A DNA stretch of 64,000 nt from Alcanivorax sp. 24 (lineage in GTDB: Bacteria > Pseudomonadota > Gammaproteobacteria > Pseudomonadales > Alcanivoracaceae), in assembly GCF_004360225.1 (NCBI RefSeq), contig NZ_SNUA01000019.1, positions 1 through 64,000 on the forward strand. The letters are read 5' to 3'. This document shows, piece by piece, positions 7,286 through 17,722 of the stretch. Each line of letters starts with the position of its first letter. Positions within the stretch are counted from its first letter, which is position 1. Position numbers and translations under genes: made by a program. The notes below the pieces were generated by a model. It did not search any database and was not told the origin of the DNA. It worked only from the letters and a program-made list of their open reading frames with translations.

Positions 7286-10200
7286 ATGCAAAACGGCCTG
7301 ATGGTGCTGCACAGCAACCGTCTGGAGACACTTACCGACCTGCTTATAGAGTGGCTGGAGCGCTATCCGCTAATGCCGCTGGAAACGGAAACGGTGCTGG
7401 TGCAATCCAACGGCATGGCGCAATGGCTCAAGCTCAAGCTGGCCGGGCCCGATGCCCTGGGAATCGCCGCCGGCACCCGTTTCCAAATGCCCGCCCGCTT
7501 TCTTTGGAATGCCTACCGTACCGTGCTCGGCGAAGAGCGGGTGCCGCGCACTTCACCGTTCGACAAGTCACGGCTGCTGTGGCGGCTCTATCGGCTGCTG
7601 CCGATGCTGCTGGACGATGATCGCTTCGGCCCCCTGCGCCATTTTCTCGCCGACGACGCCGACGGCCGAAAACGCCACCAATTGGCGGAACGGCTGGCCG
7701 ATCTGTACGACGCCTATCAAGTCTACCGGGCGGACTGGCTGGAGGACTGGGAGCAGGGCCAGGACCGGCTGCGACGTTCCGATGAGCGTGCCCAGTTTGA
7801 TGATTTTCCGGAAAGCCAGCGCTGGCAGGCGCATCTGTGGCGAGCCGTACTGGCGGACATGGACGAGACACAAACCGCTCTCAGCCGCAGCGCCATTCAT
7901 AGCGCCTTCGTCTCCGCTCTGCGCAACGGTGAATGTCCGCCGGGGTTGCCGCGCCGGCTGGTGATTTTTGGTATCAGCGCCCTGCCGCAGCAAGGATTGG
8001 AGGCACTGGCCGCCCTCAGCAACCATTGTCAGATCCTGATGCTGGTACAGAATCCCTGCCGCCATTACTGGGCGGACATCGTCGAGGACCGGCATCTGCT
8101 GCGCCGGCAATTGGATCATCGCAAACGGCACCTGAGCGCTCTGCCGGAAAATCGCATCAATCCTTTGCTTGCCGCCTGGGGCAAGCAGGGCCGGGACTTT
8201 ATCGGCTTGCTGTACGATCACGACGACCCGGACAGCTACCGCGCCGCCTTCCACAATCAAATCGATTTGTTCGAAGACAGCGAACCGGAGACGCTGCTGC
8301 AACAGTTGCAGCATGACATTCTCGAACTGGAACCGTTGCCTGAACGCGAGCTGCGCCCGGCCCTGCGCCCGGATCACTCACTGCAATTCCGCATCGCCCA
8401 CAGTGCTCAACGGGAAGTGGAGATTCTTCAGGACGCGCTGCTGGAGCGGTTTGCCGACGACCCGGACTTGAAGCCGCGCGATGTCATCGTCATGGTGCCG
8501 GACATCGAGGCCTACGCCCCGCACATCGATGCCGTGTTCGGCCGTCTGGACACCAGCGACCCCCGCTACCTGCCCTACACGCTCAGCGACCGCAGTGCCG
8601 GCGCCGCCTCACCTCTGGCCCAGGCGGTGGAGACGGTGCTGCATCTGCCGCAATGGCGCTTCACCGCCTCCGATATTCTCGATCTGCTCGATGTGCCGGC
8701 GGTACGCCGTCGCTTCGGCATTGAAGAAAGCGCTCTGCCGCAGTTGACGCAATGGATCGAGCAGGCCCGCATCCGCTGGGGACTGGACGCGGAGCAGCGG
8801 CGCAGCCTGGATGTTCCCGGTTTCGAACAGAACAGCTGGGCGTTTGGTCTGAAACGGATGCTGGCTGGTTATTTGCTCGGTGACGCCCCGGCCTGGCGTG
8901 GCATCGAGCCCCTGGACGAAGTCGCCGGCCTGGGCGCGGAACTGGCCGGGCGGCTGGCACGCCTGCTGGACACCTTGCAACAACATTGGCGGGCAGTGCG
9001 CGAACCCACCGATGTTCAGCAATGGCAAGCCCGTTTCAGTGCCCTGCTGGACGATCTGTTCGAGCCGGACAGCGCCGAGGATCAGGCCCTGGACGCCGGA
9101 CTGCGGGACGCTCTCAGCGATTGGCGGGCGGCCTGTGAGGAGGCCGACTTCGCCGGCGCCCTGCCGCTGACCGTGGCGCGCCGGCCGCTGCTGGATGCGC
9201 TTAACGCCGAGAGTCTGTCACAGCGCTTCATGGCCGGGCGCATCAATTTCTGTACGCTGATGCCGATGCGGGCCATTCCCTTCCGGCACGTCTGCCTGCT
9301 GGGCATGAAGGACGGCGACTATCCCCGCCAGCAACAACCAATGGACTTCGACCTGATGCGGCAATGGGGCCGCTACCGCCCCGGCGACCGCTCACGCCGC
9401 GACGATGACCGCTATCTGTTTCTGGAGGCCCTGCTCAGTGCCCGCGACGGCCTGTACATCAGTTGGACCGGCCGTAATGTCCGTGACAACAGCGAGCGGC
9501 CGCCTTCCGTGCTGGTGGCGCAACTGCGCGACTATCTCAATCAGCGCTGGCACAGCGTCGACGATGATGTGGCCGGCGTCCTGACCGTGCAGCATCCGCT
9601 GCAACCTTTCAGTCGCCGTTACTTTGATGCCGATGACAACCTGACCACCTACGCCGACGAATGGCGCCCGCTGCACGCCGACGAAGAAACCACGTGGGAA
9701 AACAATCCCTTGCCGCTGCCCCCGCTGGAGAACAACGAACCGATCAGTTGCGCGGCGCTCGGGCGTTTTCTCAAGCAGCCGGTGGCGCATTTTTTCGAAC
9801 AAAGATTGAAAGCCTTGCTCCGGCAGGACAGTCATAGTCTCGACGATACCGAACCATTCAGTATGCACGGGCTGGAGCGCTGGCAGTTGCAGGACCAGTT
9901 GTTGAACGAAGCGCTGCGCGCCGGGCCGGATCTGGCCGGCGAGGCCATGCGCTCCACTCTGGAACGCCTGGCCGGCAGCGGCGCCTTGCCGTTGGCGCCC
10001 TTCACCGAGGGCAGCCGCGCCACCCTGCTGATGCCGTTACAACGCCCTCTGCAGCAGTACTTTCGGCTACTGGCACAAAGCGGTGCCCTGCGCCCGCAGC
10101 AGGAAATTCAGCTCGACGCCGGTGGCCTGCCACTGGAGGACTGGCTGGTGGACCTGCGCGGCGAGTCCGGTCAGCCGCAGCGTCTGGTACTGAAAACCAG

Positions 10201-10669
10201 TCGCCTGGAAGGCGCCCTGGAAAAACTCACCACTGACTGGGTGATCCACCTTGCCGCCTGCGCTGGCGGCCATGCCCTGACCACACGGATTCAAGGGCAG
10301 GACGGCCTCTACAGCCTCGCGCCTGTTGACCCGGCCACCGCGCAGGAGCAGCTCAACGCCATTGGCCGGGCCTGGCAACAGGCGCTGTGCGAACCGCTCC
10401 CCATTGCCTGCGCCACCGCCTTCGCCTGGCTGGCCGGCGAGGAAAAAGACAGAGCCGAGGCCGAGGCCCGCAAGGTCTTCGAGCCCGGTTTCAACAGCGA
10501 AGGCGAGCAGTTCCGGGAGCCCGCCATCGCCCGCGCCTGGCCGGATTTTGACACCCTGATGGCGGTCCGGCATGACGATCAACCGGCCTTTTGCTACTGG
10601 ACCGGGCAGCTCTATGCGCCGCTTTATCAGCAAGCTCAATGGACCGAACAGGGAGGGCCAATTGCATGA
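7286..10669 (+). CDS. recC: Exodeoxyribonuclease V subunit gamma (RecC)
   Basis: The 1127-residue product begins with HSNRLETLTDLL and VQSNGMAQWLKL, typical of the RecC N-terminus, and has the inactive helicase-like and nuclease-like folds of RecC (for example MRAIPFRHVCLLGMKDGDYPR). RecC is the scaffold of RecBCD and recognises Chi as DNA is unwound. Length matches the family (about 1120). It overlaps recB by four bases (ATGA at 10666-10669) and heads a recC-recB-recD operon. It starts 60 bases after the exporter gene, so some readthrough from that gene is possible. Confidence 0.95.
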   Translation: MQNGLMVLHSNRLETLTDLLIEWLERYPLMPLETETVLVQSNGMAQWLKLKLAGPDALGIAAGTRFQMPARFLWNAYRTVLGEERVPRTSPFDKSRLLWRLYRLLPMLLDDDRFGPLRHFLADDADGRKRHQLAERLADLYDAYQVYRADWLEDWEQGQDRLRRSDERAQFDDFPESQRWQAHLWRAVLADMDETQTALSRSAIHSAFVSALRNGECPPGLPRRLVIFGISALPQQGLEALAALSNHCQILMLVQNPCRHYWADIVEDRHLLRRQLDHRKRHLSALPENRINPLLAAWGKQGRDFIGLLYDHDDPDSYRAAFHNQIDLFEDSEPETLLQQLQHDILELEPLPERELRPALRPDHSLQFRIAHSAQREVEILQDALLERFADDPDLKPRDVIVMVPDIEAYAPHIDAVFGRLDTSDPRYLPYTLSDRSAGAASPLAQAVETVLHLPQWRFTASDILDLLDVPAVRRRFGIEESALPQLTQWIEQARIRWGLDAEQRRSLDVPGFEQNSWAFGLKRMLAGYLLGDAPAWRGIEPLDEVAGLGAELAGRLARLLDTLQQHWRAVREPTDVQQWQARFSALLDDLFEPDSAEDQALDAGLRDALSDWRAACEEADFAGALPLTVARRPLLDALNAESLSQRFMAGRINFCTLMPMRAIPFRHVCLLGMKDGDYPRQQQPMDFDLMRQWGRYRPGDRSRRDDDRYLFLEALLSARDGLYISWTGRNVRDNSERPPSVLVAQLRDYLNQRWHSVDDDVAGVLTVQHPLQPFSRRYFDADDNLTTYADEWRPLHADEETTWENNPLPLPPLENNEPISCAALGRFLKQPVAHFFEQRLKALLRQDSHSLDDTEPFSMHGLERWQLQDQLLNEALRAGPDLAGEAMRSTLERLAGSGALPLAPFTEGSRATLLMPLQRPLQQYFRLLAQSGALRPQQEIQLDAGGLPLEDWLVDLRGESGQPQRLVLKTSRLEGALEKLTTDWVIHLAACAGGHALTTRIQGQDGLYSLAPVDPATAQEQLNAIGRAWQQALCEPLPIACATAFAWLAGEEKDRAEAEARKVFEPGFNSEGEQFREPAIARAWPDFDTLMAVRHDDQPAFCYWTGQLYAPLYQQAQWTEQGGPIA

Positions 10670-13600
10670 GCCCGCCACGCCCTCTGCCGTTGACGTTCCC
10701 TTTGCACGGCACCCGACTGATCGAAGCCAGCGCCGGCACCGGTAAGACCTTCACCCTGGCGGCCCTGTATCTGCGACTGGTGCTGGGACACGGCGACCAG
10801 GCCGCGTTCCGCGAGCCCTTGCTGCCACCGGAAATCCTGGTAGTGACCTTCACCGAAGCCGCCACCGAGGAATTGCGGGAGCGCATCCGCGATCGGTTGG
10901 CGGAAGCGGCACGGGTATTCGCCGATCCCCAGGCCCATAAGCCCGATGTCATTCTGCAGGGTTTGCTGGACGACTACGCCGACGACGAGCAGCGCCACCA
11001 TTGCGCGCAACGGCTGAACGCCGCCGCCCAGTGGATGGATGAAGCCGCCATCTACACCATTCACGGTTTCTGCAATCGCATGCTCAAACAGCACGCGTTC
11101 GATTCCGGCAGTCTGTTCAGCCTGGAACTGCAGGAGGACGCCAGCGACGAACAGCAGCTCGCCGCCTGCGACTACTGGCGCAATGTCATTGCTCGCTTTC
11201 CGGTAAGCGCCGCCAACGTGCTGCAGGCCAACAAGCTGGGCCACCCGGAAGCTCTGCTGGCGCAATGCCGGCCGCTGCTGGGGCTCAGTGGCACCGACCC
11301 GGACACTCTGCCAGACAGCGTGCAACGCTGGCTCGATGATACCGGCCCGCAAGCGGAGCTGGAGCAGCACGCCCGCGAAACCCTTGGCATGGAGCTGCCG
11401 GCGCTGGTCGAATGGGTGCACAACGCCCGCGACAACAAATGGCTCAATGGCAACAGTTACCGCGCCAACAGCCTGCCGGGCATGCTGCTGCTTCTGGAAC
11501 GCTACGCCGCCGGTGAAGTGCTGAACGACAAGAACTACGACACTCTGGCACGCTTCTCCACAACGGGCATGAAGCTGACAAAAAAAGGCGAGGAACATCG
11601 TCCCGGCTTCGCCTTCTGTGATCAATTGGATCAAGTATTGGCGCAACGGGAACAGGCAGCGCTGCCGCGCACCGACCTGCTTGCCCACGCCGCCGCCTGG
11701 ATCGGCAAACGGGTGGAGCGGATGCGCCGGCAAACCGCCACCATGGGCTTTGACGATATGCTGAGCCGCCTCCATGGCGCCCTGCATGGCGACAACGGGG
11801 CCCGGCTGGCCCAAGTGATTCGCGATCAGTTCCCGGTGGCGCTGATCGACGAATTCCAGGACACCGACCCCACCCAGTACGGCATTTTTTCAGCGTTGTA
11901 TCAGCATCGGGATGACACCGGCTGGTTCATGATCGGCGATCCCAAGCAGGCGATCTACGCCTTCCGCGGCGCCGACGTGTTCACCTACCTGCAGGCCCGT
12001 CGCGCCACCGAGGGCCATCACTATACCCTGGGCCGGAACTTCCGTTCAGCGACGCCGATGGTGGCGGCGGTGAATCGCTTGTTCGAATACAGCCAGGACG
12101 CCCACGGCGATGTCTTCATGATGGACAACGCCATTCCCTTCGAGGCGGTGGAGGCCCAGGGACGCAAGGATACGCTGCTGGTGGACGGCGAAACGAAATC
12201 CGGCGTCACGCTCTGGGTGGAAGACAGTGACAAAGCCATCTCCTCCGGTGTGTATCGGGAAAATCAGGCGGCCCGTTGCGCTACCGAGATCGCCCACTTG
12301 CTCAACGGCGCCGAACAGGGCGTCACCGGTTTCCGCCAGGACCAGCGCTTCACGCCCTTGCGCCCCCGTGATGTTGCCGTGCTGGTGCGCGATCGTACCG
12401 AGGCCAGAGCCATCCGCGACGCCCTGCTCGCCCGGGGCGTGCGCAGCGTTTACCTGTCCGACCAGGACTCCGTGTTCGCGCAACCGGAAGCCCAGGATCT
12501 TTTGTTGATTCTGCGCGCCTGCGCCAGCCCGGAATCCGATGTGCGCGTGCGCAGCGCCCTGGCCTCCGGCACCCTGTCATTGCCCTACCAGGAACTGGAC
12601 CGTATCAATCGGGATGAGGTGCGCTGGGAAGCCATGGTCAATCGCTTCCACGGCTATCGCGAACAATGGCGGCAACAGGGTGTGTTGCCAATGTTCCGGG
12701 GACTGCTTATGGACTTCTCGGTGCCGGCACGGTTGCAGCGCAGTCTCGACGGGGAGCGCGCCTTTACCAATCTGTTGCACCTTGCCGAGCTGCTGCAACA
12801 GGCCGCCACCCAGTTGGACGGCGAGCAAGCCTTGATCCGCTATCTGGAGGACACCGTCAACGATCAGCGCGGCAGCAACAACGACAGCATTCTGCGCCTG
12901 GAAAGCGACGATGACCGGGTCAAGGTGATCACCATTCATAAGTCCAAGGGCCTGGAATACCCGGTGGTCTATCTGCCCTTCATTTGCAGTTTCCGCGCGG
13001 CGGAAAAGAGCAAGCCGCCCCTGCGTTATCACCGTAAGGGGCAGGACAACGCCCATCTCGTCGTCTCACTGGAACCGGACGACGACATCGAACGTCTCGC
13101 CGATCACGAGCGTCTGGCCGAGGACATGCGTTTGCTCTACGTGGCGCTGACCCGGGCCTGCCACTCCTGTACTCTGGGTCTGGCGCCCTACGCCAAAGGC
13201 CGGGCCCAGCAAAACCAGTTGCCGCGCAGCGCCATTGGCCGGCTGTTGTTCGGCCCCCAGGGCGTGGCCAACGACCGGCTGCTGGCCGAACTGGGGCCTT
13301 TGAGCAACGACGCCATCACGGTCATACCCGCGCCGCCAGGCAATGACGAGATCTATCAGCCGGCCAATACGACGTCCCGCCTGCGCCCGCGGACGGCCTT
13401 TCCCGAACGTCCGCGCACGCCCTGGTGGATCGCCAGCTACAGTGCCCTGCGGCAAGTGGAGGAACCGCTCGCTCCCGCCGACGCCCGCGCCGATCAATTG
13501 GCGGAAGCCGAACCGGAAGTCACCGTGGACACCGTCACCACCGGGGTGCACGCGTTTCCCCGCGGTGCCCTGCCCGGCACGCTGCTGCATGATTTACTGG

Positions 13601-14277
13601 AGCACGCCGCCAATCAGGGTTTTCAAGCCTGTCTGGACGCCCCGGAAGAAATGGACACAAGAGTCAGCCAGCAACTGGAAGCCCGCCACTGGCAGGAACA
13701 CGACGCCATTCTGAAGCAGTGGTGGCGACGGACACTGACCACCGCCTTGCCGCTCCAACAGGATCGAATACGCTTGGCGGACCTGGACCGGCCCGTGGCG
13801 GAAATGGAATTTCTGTTCCCCGCCGAACAGGTGCCAGTGACACGGCTGGATGCGCTGATCCGCGAACATCTCTATCCCGGACGGCCACGGCCGCGTCTGG
13901 AAGCCGATACCCTGAACGGCATGCTCAAAGGTTTCATGGATCTGGTGTTCGAGCACCAGGGCCGCTATTACGTGCTGGACTATAAATCCAACTGGCTCGG
14001 CCCGGACGACGACGCCTATGGCGGCGACGCTTTGATCGAGGCGTTGCTGGAGCATCGTTACGAAGTGCAGTACGCACTGTATCTGCTGGCACTGCACCGT
14101 TTACTGCACAGCCGTCTCGGTGACGACTATCATCCGGACACCCATCTGGGGGGCGCCGTTTACGTCTTTCTACGCGGTCTCGGCGCGCCCTCCGCCGGCA
14201 CCGTGTTCAGCGCCGCGCCAACCGCTCTGGTGGAGGCTCTGGACCGGCTGTTCCAAGGAGACGCTCATGCGCAATGA
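10666..14277 (+). CDS. recB: Exodeoxyribonuclease V subunit beta (RecB)
   Basis: The 1203-residue product has a UvrD-type helicase core (Walker A ASAGTGKT at 21-28, VALIDEFQDTDPTQY, VALTRACHS) and a C-terminal nuclease domain with D1105 and K1107 in LDYKSNWLG. RecB is the 3'-5' motor and the only nuclease of RecBCD, used in double-strand break repair and in degrading linear foreign DNA. The start is ATG 10666, overlapping the recC stop, with GGGAGGG upstream. It overlaps recD by 11 bases, so the three subunits are probably translated in a coupled way. Confidence 0.95.
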   Translation: MSPPRPLPLTFPLHGTRLIEASAGTGKTFTLAALYLRLVLGHGDQAAFREPLLPPEILVVTFTEAATEELRERIRDRLAEAARVFADPQAHKPDVILQGLLDDYADDEQRHHCAQRLNAAAQWMDEAAIYTIHGFCNRMLKQHAFDSGSLFSLELQEDASDEQQLAACDYWRNVIARFPVSAANVLQANKLGHPEALLAQCRPLLGLSGTDPDTLPDSVQRWLDDTGPQAELEQHARETLGMELPALVEWVHNARDNKWLNGNSYRANSLPGMLLLLERYAAGEVLNDKNYDTLARFSTTGMKLTKKGEEHRPGFAFCDQLDQVLAQREQAALPRTDLLAHAAAWIGKRVERMRRQTATMGFDDMLSRLHGALHGDNGARLAQVIRDQFPVALIDEFQDTDPTQYGIFSALYQHRDDTGWFMIGDPKQAIYAFRGADVFTYLQARRATEGHHYTLGRNFRSATPMVAAVNRLFEYSQDAHGDVFMMDNAIPFEAVEAQGRKDTLLVDGETKSGVTLWVEDSDKAISSGVYRENQAARCATEIAHLLNGAEQGVTGFRQDQRFTPLRPRDVAVLVRDRTEARAIRDALLARGVRSVYLSDQDSVFAQPEAQDLLLILRACASPESDVRVRSALASGTLSLPYQELDRINRDEVRWEAMVNRFHGYREQWRQQGVLPMFRGLLMDFSVPARLQRSLDGERAFTNLLHLAELLQQAATQLDGEQALIRYLEDTVNDQRGSNNDSILRLESDDDRVKVITIHKSKGLEYPVVYLPFICSFRAAEKSKPPLRYHRKGQDNAHLVVSLEPDDDIERLADHERLAEDMRLLYVALTRACHSCTLGLAPYAKGRAQQNQLPRSAIGRLLFGPQGVANDRLLAELGPLSNDAITVIPAPPGNDEIYQPANTTSRLRPRTAFPERPRTPWWIASYSALRQVEEPLAPADARADQLAEAEPEVTVDTVTTGVHAFPRGALPGTLLHDLLEHAANQGFQACLDAPEEMDTRVSQQLEARHWQEHDAILKQWWRRTLTTALPLQQDRIRLADLDRPVAEMEFLFPAEQVPVTRLDALIREHLYPGRPRPRLEADTLNGMLKGFMDLVFEHQGRYYVLDYKSNWLGPDDDAYGGDALIEALLEHRYEVQYALYLLALHRLLHSRLGDDYHPDTHLGGAVYVFLRGLGAPSAGTVFSAAPTALVEALDRLFQGDAHAQ

Positions 14278-16195
14278 TGGACAAGGTGATCTGTTCGCCG
14301 CCGTCGACTGGCAAAGCGCCCTGGAACAGTTGCGCGATCAGGGTCAACTGCGTGATCTGGACGTGGCCGTGGCCCGCTTTCTCTATCAGCAGGCTCCCAC
14401 CACCGATCCAGCGGTATTGACGATCGCCGCGCTCACCAGCGCGCAGCTGGCGGCGGGGCACCTGTGTCTGGACCTGGACGAGCCGGAGTTGAGCCAGCGG
14501 CTATGGCCGGCGGGCATGCCGGACAGTCTGGCGCCCTTACTGCCGCCGGACCCGCAACAATGGCATGCACTGCTGCAGGCCAGTGAGCTGGTCGGCGAAG
14601 GCTCCGGTCAGCCCTTGGTGCTGGACGGCTCCCGTCTCTACCTGCATCGCAACTGGATCCAGGAGGTCAAGGTCGCTGACTCGTTGCTGGCAAGACTGCG
14701 GCAGGAAACCGCCACCACTGCGGGGACCACTCTGGCAAAGCTGTTCACTAACGGCGATGACGAGGTGGACTGGCAGCAGGTGGCCTGCGCTCTGGCCACC
14801 CGTGCCCGCTTGACCGTGATTACCGGCGGACCCGGCACCGGCAAGACCACCACCGTGGTGCGTCTGCTGGGGTTGCTGCAAAGCCTGGCATTGGAACAGG
14901 GCCGCGCGCTGCGTATTCGTCTGGCCGCCCCCACCGGCAAGGCCGCCACCCGGCTGACCCAGTCCATTGGTGATCAGGTGGCGCGGCTGCCACTGGCGGA
15001 AGCCGTGCGCGCGGCCATTCCCACCGAGGTCAGTACCCTGCACCGACTGCTCGGCACCCGTCCTGACAGCCGTCGCTTTCGCCATCACCGCCACAATCCG
15101 CTGCACGCGGATCTGGTGGTGGTGGACGAAGCCAGCATGATCGACATGGAAATGATGGCCAACCTGCTCGACGCGTTGGATCCCCATACCCGGCTGGTGC
15201 TGCTTGGCGACAAGGACCAATTGGCCAGCGTGGAGGCCGGCGCGGTTCTCGGCGACCTTTGCCGTGATGCCGATCAGGGCGGCTACGACGACGCCACGGT
15301 GGATTTCATTCAACAAAACTGCGGCATCGACCTGACCGCCTGGCGCGACGGTGGTGGCCCATTGGCACAGCAGACCGCCATGCTTAGGCGCAACTGGCGC
15401 TTCCGTGACAGTCCCGGCATCGGCGCACTGGCCCAGGCGGTGAATCAAGGTGATAACCGGAGTGTCGCCAGAGCCTTTCAACACCACGCGGATCAACTGC
15501 AACGGCTGGACCTGCGCCGTGATCCTCACTATCTGCACCGTTTCCTGATCGACGGCACCGAGGCTCATCCAGGCTTGGAAGCGCTGCTGCTGGAAGCTGC
15601 CAATACGCCGGACCGTGACGATCTGGACCCTTGGGCCACCCAGTTGCTCGCCCGGCTGACCGAGCGGCAGCTTCTGAGCGGTCTGCGCGGCGGACCTTTT
15701 GGTGTCACGGAACTGAATCAGCAATTGACCCGGCAACTGCACCGGCAAGGTCTCGCGGACGAGCACGAATGGTATCCGGGGCGGCCGGTGATGCTGACCC
15801 ACAACGATTATCAGCTTGGTCTGATGAACGGTGATGTTGGCCTGACCCTGGCCCACCCGGACGGGCTGAGAGTAGCGTTCCCGTTGCCTGATGGCCGCAT
15901 CAAGTGGGTATTGCCGAGCCGGCTGGGCGGCGTGGAAACGGTCTACGCGATGACCGTGCACAAATCCCAGGGCTCGGAATTCCGCCATACCCTGCTGATC
16001 CTGCCGGACCGACCGCATCCTCTGCTGACCCGGGAATTGGTCTACACCGCGGTGACCCGGGCGCGGCAAACCTTCACCCTGCTCGAATGTGGTTCAGGCA
16101 CAGTGCTGAACCAGGCCGTCAGCCGGCGCACCTGGCGCGCTTCTGGACTGTGGCAGCGACTGAACAGGGAGCATGGAGGCCTTCCGGGGCTCTAA
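14267..16195 (+). CDS. recD: Exodeoxyribonuclease V subunit alpha (RecD)
   Basis: From ATG 14267 (AAGGAG six bases upstream) the product has 642 residues, close to the usual RecD length. A superfamily 1B helicase core is visible: Walker A GGPGTGKT at about 187-194, VVVDEASMIDMEMM, LLGDKDQLASVEAG, and MTVHKSQGSEF with AVTRARQTF near the C-terminus. RecD is the fast 5'-3' motor of RecBCD. It is the last gene of the operon and is followed by a REP-like palindrome. Confidence 0.95.
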   Translation: MRNDGQGDLFAAVDWQSALEQLRDQGQLRDLDVAVARFLYQQAPTTDPAVLTIAALTSAQLAAGHLCLDLDEPELSQRLWPAGMPDSLAPLLPPDPQQWHALLQASELVGEGSGQPLVLDGSRLYLHRNWIQEVKVADSLLARLRQETATTAGTTLAKLFTNGDDEVDWQQVACALATRARLTVITGGPGTGKTTTVVRLLGLLQSLALEQGRALRIRLAAPTGKAATRLTQSIGDQVARLPLAEAVRAAIPTEVSTLHRLLGTRPDSRRFRHHRHNPLHADLVVVDEASMIDMEMMANLLDALDPHTRLVLLGDKDQLASVEAGAVLGDLCRDADQGGYDDATVDFIQQNCGIDLTAWRDGGGPLAQQTAMLRRNWRFRDSPGIGALAQAVNQGDNRSVARAFQHHADQLQRLDLRRDPHYLHRFLIDGTEAHPGLEALLLEAANTPDRDDLDPWATQLLARLTERQLLSGLRGGPFGVTELNQQLTRQLHRQGLADEHEWYPGRPVMLTHNDYQLGLMNGDVGLTLAHPDGLRVAFPLPDGRIKWVLPSRLGGVETVYAMTVHKSQGSEFRHTLLILPDRPHPLLTRELVYTAVTRARQTFTLLECGSGTVLNQAVSRRTWRASGLWQRLNREHGGLPGL

Positions 16196-16205
16196 CAACA
16201 GGGGC

Positions 16206-16295
16206 TACGAAGCCGCTGTGGGAGCTTGCTTGCAAGCGAATCTTGGGGCCCGGAAGCCCATTCGCTTGCAGGCAAGCTCCCACAGCGGCCTCAGA
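16206..16295. repeat. REP-like palindromic element, copy C
   Basis: Positions 16212-16241 are complementary to 16260-16289 with one mismatch, and the arms contain GCCGCTGTGGGAGCTTGC. This is one of the cleanest copies of the dispersed element. It lies between the convergent recD and ompA-like genes, where it could form a strong mRNA hairpin. Confidence 0.8.
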
Positions 16296-16361
16296 ATTTA
16301 TGTCTCCAAGGCCAGAAGAACACCTGCGCTTGCCGGTTCCCTCTCATCCGCGATGAACAAA

Positions 16362-16388
16362 AAAAGGGCGGCTTACGCCGGACATCCC
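16362..16388 (-). terminator. Probable terminator of the OmpA-like gene
   Basis: On the minus strand CGGC-GTAA-GCCG is followed by CCCTTTTTTTG, just downstream of the OmpA-like gene's stop. The stem is short, but the T-run and position fit a rho-independent terminator. Confidence 0.5.
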
Positions 16389-16403
16389 TGTCCGTTCAGA
16401 CTC

Positions 16404-17504
16404 TTACTCCTTGAACTGCGGTTCGGACTGCTCGGTGTCGACGAAGATCTCCGCGCGGCGGTTCTTCGCCCGGCCTTCGCGGGTGTCGTTGGACTCCGCT
16501 GGACGGGTTTCACCGAAACCCTTGGTGGTGATCTTGGAAGAATCCACCTGGAAGTCCCGGATCAAACGATCTTTCACCGCCTGGGCACGACGCTCGGACA
16601 GGCCCTGGTTATAGTTTTCCGGACCGGTGCTGTCGGCGTGGCCTTCCACGCGGATGGAACCGCTTTCGCCTTTGTTCAGGTTATCCGCGGCCTGGCGCAC
16701 TTCGTCATTGAACTGGGCGCCGATGTCCGCTTTATCAAAGCCGAAGTAGATCACGTTCATGCTTTGATCACTGACCATGCCGTACTTCTGGCAACCACGC
16801 TCATCCACCACGGCACCGGCCGGGGTATCCGGACAGGCATCACGATCATCCGGCACACCGTCGCCATCCTGGTCGCCAATCACCGGTTCCGGCTCCGGTT
16901 CCGGTGCTGCGTGAGCAGTGCTCACACCGAACAGAACGTTCACCGCGGCGTAGACCTGGCCGGTCCAGAAATCCCGATCCGCCGCGTAGGCCTGACGGGT
17001 CCCCAGATCCAGCAGGATACGATCGACAAAGGCGCGTTGGATACCGACTTCCACACCAGTCATGAAGGCATGTTGCTTGTCGCCTTTATCGCCGGTGGCG
17101 TTATCGTTAAGGCTTTCCAATACCAAGTCGCCCATGTTGAAACCGGCATAGGGTTCAAAACCCAGGAAGCTGGTGCCGTTCATGTGGTAACGCAGGCTGG
17201 CGAAATAGCTTTGCACATCCCAGCGGGCGCCGGAATCGTAATCGCTTTCCACATCACCATCGGATTCCTCGTACCAGGCCTGGATGGACCAGTTGGGATT
17301 GAAGCGCCAGCCAAGCTGACCACCATAGAACCAGTTGTCTTCGCCGCCATCGACATCTTCACCGAAGGCTTCGTTGTCGTAAAAGAAATAATGGCTGGCG
17401 TTGGCGCCGATGTAACCGTATGTATCCGGCACGTTCTCGGCGAATGCAGGGGCGGCAATCATCATCGGTGAGACGAACGCCGCTGCGAGCAATTTTTCTT
17501 TCAT
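16404..17504 (-). CDS. OprF/OmpA-type outer membrane protein
   Basis: The 366-residue product has a signal peptide (cleavage after APAFA, residue 22), an eight-stranded beta-barrel-like N-terminal half with alternating aromatic residues, a calcium-binding thrombospondin type 3 repeat (DQDGDGVPDDRDACPDTPAG, about 208-230), and an OmpA C-terminal domain with HADSTGPENYNQGLSERRA and KNRRAEI that binds peptidoglycan. It resembles OprF of Pseudomonas and major porins of Alcanivorax. It tethers the outer membrane to the cell wall and may act as a porin. It is monocistronic, with a long 5' region. Confidence 0.88.
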   Translation of the reverse strand: MKEKLLAAAFVSPMMIAAPAFAENVPDTYGYIGANASHYFFYDNEAFGEDVDGGEDNWFYGGQLGWRFNPNWSIQAWYEESDGDVESDYDSGARWDVQSYFASLRYHMNGTSFLGFEPYAGFNMGDLVLESLNDNATGDKGDKQHAFMTGVEVGIQRAFVDRILLDLGTRQAYAADRDFWTGQVYAAVNVLFGVSTAHAAPEPEPEPVIGDQDGDGVPDDRDACPDTPAGAVVDERGCQKYGMVSDQSMNVIYFGFDKADIGAQFNDEVRQAADNLNKGESGSIRVEGHADSTGPENYNQGLSERRAQAVKDRLIRDFQVDSSKITTKGFGETRPAESNDTREGRAKNRRAEIFVDTEQSEPQFKE

Positions 17505-17651
17505 GGCAAGCTCCTATCGGTACAAATCGATTCGATCCACAATGGGACCAATGTAGAGCCGCCAGCGTCTTCTGAGGATAGATAAACGTAAATATTGTGG
17601 AATAGGGGAACTTTTTTTACCTCATCTAACATTCCCTAAGCGTTCGGTTTT

Positions 17652-17682
17652 AAATGACCTTCCGTGGAGAAGGTCATTTTTT
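17652..17682 (+). terminator. Strong hairpin with T-run between ydbL and the OmpA-like gene
   Basis: AAATGACCTT (17652-17661) pairs with AAGGTCATTT (17670-17679), and six T residues end the structure on the plus strand. On the minus strand it lies downstream of the ydbH-ynbE-ydbL operon and could end that transcript, although the T-run is poorer in that direction. Confidence 0.55.
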
Positions 17683-17722
17683 ACCAGCAAAAAAATGAAA
17701 GCTCATCCGAATGACCTAGGAA

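Noticed and set aside
14537..16069. 510-codon open frame antisense to recD
   Set aside because: High-GC shadow frame; RecD motifs on the other strand are complete.
16173..17471. 432-codon open frame antisense to the OmpA-like gene
   Set aside because: Shadow of a clear OprF/OmpA-type protein with signal peptide and OmpA domain.
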